A model generated the notes under the pieces. It had not been told where the DNA came from. It was given only the letters and a program-made list of their open reading frames with translations, and did no database searches. Below, in pieces: positions 1-5,066 of a stretch of 5,066 nucleotides of DNA (position 1 is the stretch's first letter; the number at the start of each line of letters is the position of its first letter). This stretch comes from Acidobacteriota bacterium (GTDB taxonomy: Bacteria; Acidobacteriota; Terriglobia; UBA7540), in NCBI GenBank assembly GCA_003224635.1, contig QHZK01000344.1, positions 1-5,066 of the forward strand, read 5' to 3'. Made by a program: the position numbers and the translations under genes.

Positions 1-180
1 TCGAGCCTGGCCCACGTGCACGCGATCATCTTGAGGCACGATCTCAACGGAATCCCGGCATATCAATTGCTCGTGAGCCGGGAATACGGCGAGAGCGTAT
101 GGGAGTCCGTGCTGCACGCGGGCCACGAATTTCATCTCGAACCTTTTGGACTGCAGGCTCACCAATTGCTAAAGGCGTGA
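1..180 (+). CDS. GcvT / sarcosine oxidase-type subunit, C-terminal end (partial)
   Basis: This is the 3' end of a gene that starts before the window, read in frame 1 to a TGA at 178-180 (59 residues visible). The visible part contains 'LLVSREYGESVWESVLHAGH' followed by 'EPFGLQAHQLLKA'. This resembles the stretch of the aminomethyltransferase (GcvT) fold where family members have a 'Y-G-E..-W-..L..AG...GL.P.GL.A...LR.EKG' pattern. Sarcosine oxidase alpha and gamma subunits and glycine-cleavage T proteins share this fold, which in these enzymes handles the tetrahydrofolate-linked one-carbon unit. The stop comes exactly where the family usually continues with 'LRLEKGH', and neither other frame restores that continuation. 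The protein is therefore either a short gamma-like subunit or a truncated alpha/GcvT-like subunit. Its stop lies 8 bases before the SoxB-like start, which suggests one operon and possibly coupled translation. The fold assignment rests on a short segment and is moderate at best. Confidence 0.55.
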   Translation, partial: SSLAHVHAIILRHDLNGIPAYQLLVSREYGESVWESVLHAGHEFHLEPFGLQAHQLLKA

Positions 181-188
181 ACGCCGCC

Positions 189-1400
189 ATGCAACTGTTC
201 AAGAAAGAACGGATGTGGCGCAAGTGCGATCTGAAGCCGAGCTACGACGTGGTGATCGTAGGAGCGGGGGTGCACGGACTCGCCACCGCATACTACCTGG
301 GTTCACGGCACGGCGTCCGCAGCGTGGCGCTGCTCGAAAAGGCTTACTTGGGAAGCGGCAACAGCGGGCGTAATACTGCCATCATTCGGTCGAACTATCG
401 CACACCCGAAGGCATTCCCTTTTACCAGGCCTCCGTAAAGCTCTACGAAGAGCTGGCGCGTGAGCTGGGATGGAACATGTTGTTCAGCCAATGCGGCCAC
501 CTGACGCTGGGGCATACGGACTCCGCGGTGAACGGGTTGCGGGTGCGCGCCGAAAACAACCAGGTCCTCGGAGTAGATAGCCGGATGATTTTTCCTGACG
601 AAATTCGCCGGCTGGTCCCGGCGATGGAGCTCAGCGATCGGCCGCGTTTCCCCATCCTGGCCGCTCTGTACCATCCGCCCGGAGGAATCATCCGCCACGA
701 CGCGGTCGTGTGGGGCTACGCGCGCGCTTGCGACCGCATGGGCATCGAAATCCACACCTTTACTGAAGTAACCGGAATGCGCGTTGAGAACGGCAAAGTC
801 CGCAGCGTGCTTACCAATCGGGGAGAAGTGGCCGCCGGTGCGGTTGTGAATGCCACTGCCGGATGGTCGTCTAGCATTTCGAAGATGGCTGGCGTACCGC
901 TGCAAATCGTCAGCCACCCGCTCCAGGCGTGTGTCACCGAGCCGTTGAAGCCGTTCCTCGACAAGGTGATCGTTTCCGCGACGCTCCACGTGTACGTCAA
1001 CCAGACTGACAAAGGAGAATTGGTGATCGGTGCAGAAATTGATCCCTACCAGTCGTACAGCATGAAAGGCACTCTCCCTACGCTCGAACAAATGGCAACC
1101 TATACTCTGGAACTCTTCCCCCAACTGCATGGTGTCCGCGTGTTACGCCAGTGGGCCGGCGTGTGTGACATGACGCCGGATTTCGCTCCCATCATCGGCG
1201 TGGCGCCGGAGGTCGAGAATTTCTACATGGATGTTGGTTGGGGGACCTACGGTTTCAAGACAGGTCCGATCGCTGGAAAAAGCGTGGCTGAACTCATTGC
1301 CAGAGGTGAAACACCTCAGTTGATTGCTCCTTTCTCTCCGGCGCGCTTCAAAGCCGGACAGCTTCTGGGCGAGAAGGCCGCAGCTGCCGTTTCCGCTTAA
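189..1400 (+). CDS. soxB: Sarcosine oxidase beta subunit-like FAD/FMN oxidoreductase (SoxB/MgdA family)
   Basis: The 403-residue product is a D-amino-acid-oxidase-fold (DAO) flavoprotein closely matching the beta subunit of heterotetrameric sarcosine oxidase in length and motifs. That enzyme oxidatively demethylates N-methyl amino acids in the cytoplasm. Visible features are a dinucleotide-binding GAGVHG (residues 25-30) with the acidic end of beta-2 at E50, and 'NSGRNTAIIRSNY' (58-70). 'RHDAVVWGYARA' (169-180) has H170 at the place of the histidine that covalently carries FMN in characterised SoxB (about His172/173). 'SHPLQA' (242-247), 'RQWAGVCDMTPDFAPIIG' (320-337) and 'GWGTYGFKTGPIAGK' (350-364) follow. 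I chose ATG 189 because the family starts about 15-20 residues before the 'YDVVIVG' strand. The frame is open back to 99, but that would overlap the upstream gene; ATG 213 is also possible. N-methylglutamate dehydrogenase subunit MgdA is in the same family, so the substrate (sarcosine or N-methylglutamate) cannot be settled from this sequence. Confidence 0.9.
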   Translation: MQLFKKERMWRKCDLKPSYDVVIVGAGVHGLATAYYLGSRHGVRSVALLEKAYLGSGNSGRNTAIIRSNYRTPEGIPFYQASVKLYEELARELGWNMLFSQCGHLTLGHTDSAVNGLRVRAENNQVLGVDSRMIFPDEIRRLVPAMELSDRPRFPILAALYHPPGGIIRHDAVVWGYARACDRMGIEIHTFTEVTGMRVENGKVRSVLTNRGEVAAGAVVNATAGWSSSISKMAGVPLQIVSHPLQACVTEPLKPFLDKVIVSATLHVYVNQTDKGELVIGAEIDPYQSYSMKGTLPTLEQMATYTLELFPQLHGVRVLRQWAGVCDMTPDFAPIIGVAPEVENFYMDVGWGTYGFKTGPIAGKSVAELIARGETPQLIAPFSPARFKAGQLLGEKAAAAVSA

Positions 1401-1425
1401 GAAGATCGAATCGATAGAATATATT
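1397..1425 (+). promoter_or_regulatory. Possible sigma-70 promoter with operator-like palindrome before the glnT/gmaS-like gene
   Basis: TTAAGA (1397-1402, 4 of 6 to TTGACA) and TATATT (1420-1425, 5 of 6 to TATAAT) are separated by 17 bases. The -35 box overlaps the stop codon of the SoxB-like gene. Between the boxes lies the inverted repeat ATCGA-A-TCGAT (1405-1415), and a second palindrome GAATATATTC covers the -10 box (1417-1426). This is a plausible repressor position. It is pattern reading only and could occur by chance in an AT-rich patch. Confidence 0.25.
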
Positions 1426-1510
1426 CACGCAAGCGCCGACGAATTCAATTTTGATGTCGTCCCGGCGTTGGTTGCCCTCAGCCTGTTTTTGGAGTGCTCT
1501 TTAATCGTAA

Positions 1511-1515
1511 AGGAG
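1511..1515 (+). promoter_or_regulatory. Shine-Dalgarno site setting the glnT/gmaS-like start
   Basis: AGGAG ends 6 bases before ATG 1522 in a purine-rich run (AAAGGAGAAGGAA). The reading frame is open much further upstream, to 1324 inside the previous gene. This site and the N-terminal length expected for the family decide for the start at 1522. Confidence 0.75.
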
Positions 1516-1521
1516 AAGGAA

Positions 1522-2847
1522 ATGGGCGAACAGTCGCAAGTAGACGAGAAGGCTATTGAATTTTTCCTGTGCTCCTTTGTCGAATTAAGCGGGGCGCCAA
1601 AAGCCAAGGTTGTGCCCGCAACCCACGCGGAAGAAATGAAGCGTGAGGGCGCAGCTTTCGCAGGCTTTGCCGCGGGCGACCTCAACCAGGGTCCGCAGGA
1701 CCCCGATGTGGTGAGCATTCCCGATTTCAGTTCGCTGACGATATTGCCGTGGCGCAAAAATGTCGCCTGGGTGACCGGCAATTTGCACGTGAATGGACAG
1801 CCGTGGCCATATTGTCCCCGCACGATTCTGGCTCGCCAGCTCGAACGCGTTCGTCAGAAAGGGTATGTCTTCCATGTGGGCGTGGAAGCGGAGTTCATGC
1901 TGCTCAAGAAGAAGGAGGAGGGGCAGTACATTCCATGGGATCCCCTCGATACGGCCGGGAAGCCCTGCTACGATCTTCGAGCGCTCTACCGCAACCTCGA
2001 TATGATGACCACCCTGATCCGCTACATGCAAGAGCTGGGTTGGAGCCCATATGCCAACGATCACGAAGACGCCAATTGCCAGTTTGAAATCAACTGGCTT
2101 TACTCGGATGCCATGACCACTGCTGACCGCCACACCTTTTTCAAATGGATGGTGCGTGCGGTGGCCGAGCAACAGGGTCTGTGGGCCACCTTCATGCCCA
2201 AACCCTTCAGCCATCTCACCGGCAATGGAGCTCACTATCATCTCAGCTTGGCGGATGCGGACGGGGGCCGGAACCTTTTCCTGGATGAGAGCGCGGAATA
2301 CGGTCTTTCGCAATTTGGTCGCTGGTTTATGGGTGGGGTTCTGCGCCACGCCCGCGGCCTCTCCGCAATCACCGCGCCGCTGGTGAACAGTTACAAGCGG
2401 CTCGTGCGGGGAGCTCCCCGCTCGGGCGCAACCTGGGCGCCTGTCTATGTCACGTATGGCCCGGCGAACCGCACGCAGATGATCCGTATTCCTGCTCCAG
2501 GACGAATTGAGAATCGCGTGGTCGACGGCGCTGCGAACCCCTATTTAGCGTCTGCAGCCATTCTTGGCGCTGGATTGGACGGCATCGAAAATAAGATGGA
2601 CCCAGGCGTGGCAAATACTGACAACTTGTATGAAGCCCCGGAGGATGAACTTGCTCGCCGTGGTATCAACGTTCTCCCGACTACACTGCGGGAAGCACTG
2701 GATTGTCTGGAGAAGGACACGGTAGTCAGGGAAGCGCTAGGATCCGAGTTTGCCTCCTACTACATCGCCGTGAAAGCGGAAGAATGGCGCCAGTTTCACC
2801 AGAGCGTTGGCGAATGGGAGAGAGATAAGTATTTGACGACTTTCTGA
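1522..2847 (+). CDS. glnT: Glutamine synthetase-fold ligase, GlnT / gamma-glutamylmethylamide synthetase (GmaS) type
   Basis: The 441-residue product has the glutamine synthetase fold: an N-terminal beta-grasp domain (about 1-105) and a catalytic domain (about 106-441). The enzyme joins an amine (ammonia, or methylamine in GmaS) to glutamate with ATP hydrolysis. Predicted metal ligands are E122 and E124 in 'GVEAEF', E182 and E189 in 'DHEDANCQFEIN', H238 in 'GNGAHYHLSL', and E330 in 'RIENRVVDGAANPYL'. The nucleotide and substrate region includes 'NSYKRLVRG' (289-297), 'GATWAPVYVTYGPANR' (302-317) and 'IRIP' (321-324). 'KTK'-like 'PKAKVVP' (26-32), 'FAGFA' (46-50), 'MPKPFS' (225-230) and the 'SGATWAP' insert point to the GlnT/GmaS subgroup rather than classical GlnA. 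The length agrees with roughly 440 residues for that subgroup. It follows a SoxB/MgdA-like gene in the same direction, which favours a role in methylamine or N-methyl amino acid metabolism. Classification as a GS-fold ligase is secure; the exact amine substrate is inference. Confidence 0.9.
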   Translation: MGEQSQVDEKAIEFFLCSFVELSGAPKAKVVPATHAEEMKREGAAFAGFAAGDLNQGPQDPDVVSIPDFSSLTILPWRKNVAWVTGNLHVNGQPWPYCPRTILARQLERVRQKGYVFHVGVEAEFMLLKKKEEGQYIPWDPLDTAGKPCYDLRALYRNLDMMTTLIRYMQELGWSPYANDHEDANCQFEINWLYSDAMTTADRHTFFKWMVRAVAEQQGLWATFMPKPFSHLTGNGAHYHLSLADADGGRNLFLDESAEYGLSQFGRWFMGGVLRHARGLSAITAPLVNSYKRLVRGAPRSGATWAPVYVTYGPANRTQMIRIPAPGRIENRVVDGAANPYLASAAILGAGLDGIENKMDPGVANTDNLYEAPEDELARRGINVLPTTLREALDCLEKDTVVREALGSEFASYYIAVKAEEWRQFHQSVGEWERDKYLTTF

Positions 2848-3008
2848 TTCACCGCGTCGATGGTCCTGAACAATCGCTGCCAGGAATCTGTTTCTAGTGT
2901 TGCAAATTGAGAAGGCCAGACCCATCTGGAATTCCATCGCTACCTTGGTAGTCGGTGGTCGGAGTAGCTCGTCAGTACCTCAGGTTGTCAGATCATCCTT
3001 TCGGTGCT

Positions 3009-3332
3009 CTAAACTCGCTCACGATTTGCGCCCCGACGATCCAACCCTTTGCGGACGCGGGCGCCGACTTTGAACAGGCGGGTGCGCAGGGTTTCGATTG
3101 GCGCCGAACGCCACTCCGGCGGGAGCTCGAGCAGACGAAACAGGTTGACGAGGTTGTAGGCGAAGCCGTGCAGGAGCAGGCGGAAGGCATTGGCCAGAAA
3201 GCGGTGGCAGCTCAGGCGGTCGGCGCGGAAGCCGTTCTTGAATTCCTCGATGCGGTTCTCGCACTCGCCCCGGTCGTTGTAAAAGGCTACCGGTTTGTGC
3301 CCATATTCGCCTTCGGTATCGACTGACCGGTG
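3009..3332 (-). pseudogene. C-terminal fragment of an IS4-superfamily (IS1380-like) transposase
   Basis: The minus-strand frame between an upstream stop (3333-3335) and the stop at 3009-3011 encodes 107 residues. It contains 'FYNDRGECENRIEEFKNGF' and then 'DRLSCHRFLANAFRLLLH', 'FAYNLVNLFRLLELPPEW' and 'IETLRTRLFKVGARV'. The first block fits the Y-(2)-R-(3)-E-(6)-K signature of IS4-superfamily DDE transposases exactly (Y at 3279-3281, catalytic E at 3258-3260). The rest matches the C-terminal helical part of IS1380-type transposases. The N-terminal domain and both catalytic aspartates are missing, and no ATG or terminal inverted repeats could be found. This is a dead remnant. The other two frames here are also open for a long way, but they read as arginine/proline-rich shadows without motifs. 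Confidence 0.8.
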
Positions 3333-3487
3333 TCACCCGCCTCTTCCCGGCGCTTTCTTCAGTGCATGGCCTCTCACCTGCTTGGGATTCGGTTTGGTGC
3401 GTCCTCGCACAGAGTGGCCAAAAAGTCCCAGCGGAATTCCGCCCCCATCGGACCGTGCGCTTACGATGAACAGAGACGAGACAATCT

Positions 3488-3492
3488 GGAGG
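3488..3492 (+). promoter_or_regulatory. Shine-Dalgarno site before the Tat-like stump at 3500
   Basis: GGAGG lies 7 bases before ATG 3500. The sequence and spacing are near ideal. This is the main reason to regard the following short frame as the start of a once-real gene. Confidence 0.5.
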
Positions 3493-3499
3493 AATTTGC

Positions 3500-3664
3500 A
3501 TGAAGAAGGATGACAACGGAAGCATTAGTCGTGGAAAGTTTCTCGCTGCCGTCCCAGTTCTGTGGCGCCCGTGCCGCTGTTGCGACGCGGCATCGCCAGA
3601 GCGGAGGCGGAATAGGCGGCTCGGCTCTGGCGACGAACGGGGAAAACCCATACGCGGCCAGGTT
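3500..3664 (+). pseudogene. 5' stump of an unidentified gene with a degenerate Tat-like signal
   Basis: After a good ribosome binding site the frame begins 'MKKDDNGSISRGKFLAAVPV'. A polar, positively charged start followed by S-R-x-K-F-L and a hydrophobic stretch resembles a twin-arginine signal (SRRxFL). The second arginine is glycine here, one base change (GGA from CGA) away. After about residue 20 the frame turns into cysteine/arginine-rich sequence, with no hydrophobic core or domain. The +1 frame gives a more protein-like glycine/alanine-rich stretch ending in 'NGENPYAARF' at a TAG (3666-3668). The first frame stays open to 3889, but from 3665 it is antisense to the TPR gene and is not believable. 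I do not recognise the original product. It is probably the beginning of an exported protein whose remainder was lost, next to the transposase fragment. A chance open frame is possible. Confidence 0.3.
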
Positions 3665-4813
3665 CTAGAATTGGGGGGCGTACTCACGGCAAAGTTCCTC
3701 ACTCAGCTTACAGGTCTTCTGGTAATACAGGCGCGCCTTGGCGAGATCACCGCTCTGGCGATATTGGAGAGCGAGACGAACATAAGCGGCTGCATAGTTC
3801 GGGTCCACCTCGACCGCTTTTTGGTAAGCTTCGATGGCACGTTTCGCGTCCCCGGTTTCCGCGTACGAAAGCCCCAAGTAGTAATATAAGACCGAATCAC
3901 GATAGCCGAGGGTTGAAGCAGCATGCAGCTCAGCGATTGCTTCCCGATATTTCCTGACTTTTGCCAAGGCGACGCCATGCTCGGCACGCCCCTCGGCGAA
4001 CTCAGGGTGTTCGCCTGCTACCCGAGCGAGTTCGCGTTCGGCTTCTTCAGGTTGGTTTTCCCTCCAGTAGACTCTAGCAAGTGACCTTCTAGCCAAGTAA
4101 TCACGCGGATTCAGGCCCAAGGCCAGGTTGAAGGCCTCGACGGCGTCCTTGTTCTTCCCCAAGATGAAAGCCGCGCGGCCCAGGCCCATCCACGCCTCAT
4201 CGAAAGATGGATTGAGTGTCAGGGCCTTGTGGAATTCCCTGATGGATTCCCCTGCTTTTCCCCAGTCGAGCAACGTCTCGCCATGCTCGAAGCCGAGGAT
4301 GTAGAGCTTGGGCTCAGATCGCTCAAGGCTCGTAAGAATCTCATCCGCTTCGGCATACCGCTGCTGCGACCTGAGGTCGCCTGCACGAAGCATCTGGTTG
4401 AGCACCTGGATCTTGTCCTTCGGGTCGGCGCGAATGACGCTGGAATTGCCGTCGGCTCCGGGCGCCCGATAGCCCACATAACCCAGCGACCTCAGCTTTT
4501 CAAGCGTCTCGGGGCCGACCGCGTTGGGCTCTTGGGGAAGGCTCGCGTTCGTGTAACGGCCTTCGAGAGTCCGAAGTTCGTCCTGGAGGGCAGCGGCAAT
4601 CGTGGACTGGCTTGCCGCGAGGTTATGCGTTTCGTCTGGATCGCGTTCAAGATCGTAGATTTCCGGGCGAGGGGCGTCAATGTATTGATACTGAGATGTG
4701 ATAAGGGCTCGCAGTTCATGCCAGCCGAATGTGTTTCGCGGATAGTAAGACTCAGCGTAAGCTGGCGCGGCTGAACGTGCGACCTCGGGCTCCCTGAAAA
4801 GTTTGGGTGACAT
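3665..4813 (-). CDS. Sulfatase tail plus TPR-repeat domain (downstream piece of a frame-broken sulfatase)
   Basis: About 382 residues are read from ATG 4811-4813 to TAG 3665-3667. The first roughly 100 residues are the C-terminal end of a sulfatase/alkaline-phosphatase-fold enzyme: 'AYAESYYPRNTFGWHELRAL', 'PEIYDLERDPDETHNLA' and 'LEKLRSLGYVGY'. A linker follows, then about six to seven tetratricopeptide repeats of about 34 residues. Clear units begin at 'GFEHGETLLDWGKAGESI', 'DEAWMGLGRAAFILGKNKDA', 'YLARRSLARVYWRENQPEEA', 'AEGRAEHGVALAKVRKYREA', 'SVLYYYLGLSYAETGDAKRA' and 'AAAYVRLALQYRQSGDLAKA'. TPRs form a superhelical protein-binding surface. The upstream half of the sulfatase lies in a different frame (4752-5066), so this piece is probably not made as drawn unless the break is a sequence error. 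Its own ATG has no clear ribosome binding site. A TTG at 4850-4852 would extend the frame but reads as non-homologous sequence. Substrate specificity cannot be judged. Confidence 0.8.
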   Translation of the reverse strand: MSPKLFREPEVARSAAPAYAESYYPRNTFGWHELRALITSQYQYIDAPRPEIYDLERDPDETHNLAASQSTIAAALQDELRTLEGRYTNASLPQEPNAVGPETLEKLRSLGYVGYRAPGADGNSSVIRADPKDKIQVLNQMLRAGDLRSQQRYAEADEILTSLERSEPKLYILGFEHGETLLDWGKAGESIREFHKALTLNPSFDEAWMGLGRAAFILGKNKDAVEAFNLALGLNPRDYLARRSLARVYWRENQPEEAERELARVAGEHPEFAEGRAEHGVALAKVRKYREAIAELHAASTLGYRDSVLYYYLGLSYAETGDAKRAIEAYQKAVEVDPNYAAAYVRLALQYRQSGDLAKARLYYQKTCKLSEELCREYAPQF

Positions 4814-5066
4814 CCCGCGAAACTCGGCACAATGCCGCGATCGTCGGCGCAACGTCCACGAGGCCCGCCGGTTCAGGGATCACGAGGGGGCCAGGCGAAG
4901 GGCCTGGCAGCCTCACGATGAGGGGAACGTGCACGGTAGCGTTATAAATAAAGAACCCATGCTCACCTTCTCCATGCTCTCCCAAGGACTCTCCGTGGTC
5001 GCTTGCGAGCACGATGAGGGCGTTTTCGTAGAGCTTGAGTTGGCGGAGGCGAGCAAAAAGACGTCC
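4752..5066 (-). CDS. Sulfatase-family hydrolase, central catalytic part (partial, frame-broken)
   Basis: The frame enters from the right edge and reads 'LYENALIVLASDHGESLGEH', then 'GEGEHGFFIYNATVHVPLIV' and 'PAGLVDVAPTIAAL'. The 'SDHGE.LGEHGE..HG' block is the second metal-binding motif (Asp-His pair) of type I sulfatases and related phosphodiesterases. The 'HVPLIVRLPG' and 'VDVAPTI.AL' blocks follow in the usual order. Homology stops near 4827, after 'TIAALC'; the remaining codons to the stop at 4752 are out-of-frame sequence. The proper continuation ('FRGMSPKLFREPEVA') is found in the next frame, from about 4822 downward. The N-terminal C/S-x-P-x-R formylglycine motif, which decides whether this is a true sulfatase, lies beyond the window. 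It belongs to one gene with the TPR piece at 3665-4813. Confidence 0.8.
   Translation of the reverse strand, partial: GRLFARLRQLKLYENALIVLASDHGESLGEHGEGEHGFFIYNATVHVPLIVRLPGPSPGPLVIPEPAGLVDVAPTIAALCRVSRDVTQTFQGARGRTFSRASLR

Noticed and set aside
99..188. Earlier in-frame start for the SoxB-like gene at 99
   Set aside because: It would overlap the upstream GcvT-like coding sequence by 82 bases. The extra residues (arginine/glycine-rich) do not resemble the family N-terminus.
303..1130. 275-codon open frame antisense to the SoxB-like gene
   Set aside because: The plus strand has strong family motifs over the whole span. The antisense product has no recognisable domain and is a codon-bias shadow.
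1585..2349. 254-codon open frame antisense to the ligase gene
   Set aside because: It overlaps catalytic motifs of the glutamine-synthetase-fold gene and shows no motifs of its own.
2916..2929. Hairpin CCAGA-CCCA-TCTGG downstream of the ligase gene as a terminator
   Set aside because: The stem is only 5 bases and no T-run follows, so it does not qualify as an intrinsic terminator.
2955..3326. Plus-strand open frame over the transposase fragment
   Set aside because: It is an alanine/valine/glutamate-rich shadow of the transposase coding strand, with no ribosome binding site or domain.
3431..3442. 12-base perfect palindrome GCGGAATTCCGC
   Set aside because: It has no loop, no partner copies and no promoter context. 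A chance palindrome around a GAATTC core is sufficient.
3336..3499. Minus-strand open stretch in frame with, and upstream of, the transposase fragment
   Set aside because: It is separated by a stop at 3333-3335, and the translation does not look like the transposase catalytic domain. It is not supported as its N-terminal part or as a separate gene.
3019..3702. Long minus-strand open frame across the transposase fragment and beyond
   Set aside because: The translation is arginine/proline-rich without motifs. The transposase signature is in another minus frame (3009-3332).
4229..4774. 181-codon plus-strand open frame opposite the sulfatase-TPR gene
   Set aside because: The minus strand carries sulfatase-tail and TPR homology across this span. 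The plus-strand product shows no family features.

Overview
The window carries the end of a plus-strand amine / C1-nitrogen catabolic operon. It is followed by a short stretch of mobile-element and gene debris, and then by a minus-strand sulfatase-TPR gene that runs off the right edge. Base composition looks moderately GC-rich. The sulfatase with a C-terminal TPR array, containing the phrases 'EIYDLERDPDETHNLA' and 'LEKLRSLGYVGY', is an architecture I associate with soil Acidobacteriota and related environmental phyla. That taxonomic suggestion is inference from gene style only. No rRNA, tRNA, CRISPR array or origin was seen.

Positions 1-180 hold the 3' end of a gene whose product resembles the C-terminal half of the GcvT / sarcosine-oxidase fold. 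Eight bases after its stop comes a complete FAD/FMN oxidoreductase gene (189-1400) of the heterotetrameric sarcosine oxidase beta family (SoxB). N-methylglutamate dehydrogenase subunit MgdA belongs to the same family. After a 121-base gap with a possible promoter and operator, there is a complete glutamine-synthetase-fold ligase (1522-2847) of the GlnT / GmaS (gamma-glutamylmethylamide synthetase) type. A Sox/Mgd-type oxidase next to a GmaS-type ligase is the gene content expected of the N-methylglutamate route for methylamine use. This is the most interesting functional hypothesis in the window. A sarcosine oxidase next to an ordinary GlnT is the main alternative.

Positions 2848-3499 contain no intact gene. 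Inside is a C-terminal fragment of an IS4-superfamily (IS1380-like) transposase on the minus strand (3009-3332). The flanks, 2848-3008 and 3333-3499, hold nothing I can support. At 3500 there is a strong ribosome binding site and start codon for a protein with a degenerate Tat-like N-terminus. The reading frame breaks down within about 60 codons and runs into the convergent sulfatase gene, so it looks like the stump of a lost gene.

Positions 3665-5066 on the minus strand hold the C-terminal part of the sulfatase catalytic domain followed by about six to seven TPR repeats. The reading frame is broken near 4820-4832, separating the catalytic part (4752-5066) from the sulfatase tail and TPR part (3665-4813). 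This is either a real pseudogene or a sequence error.
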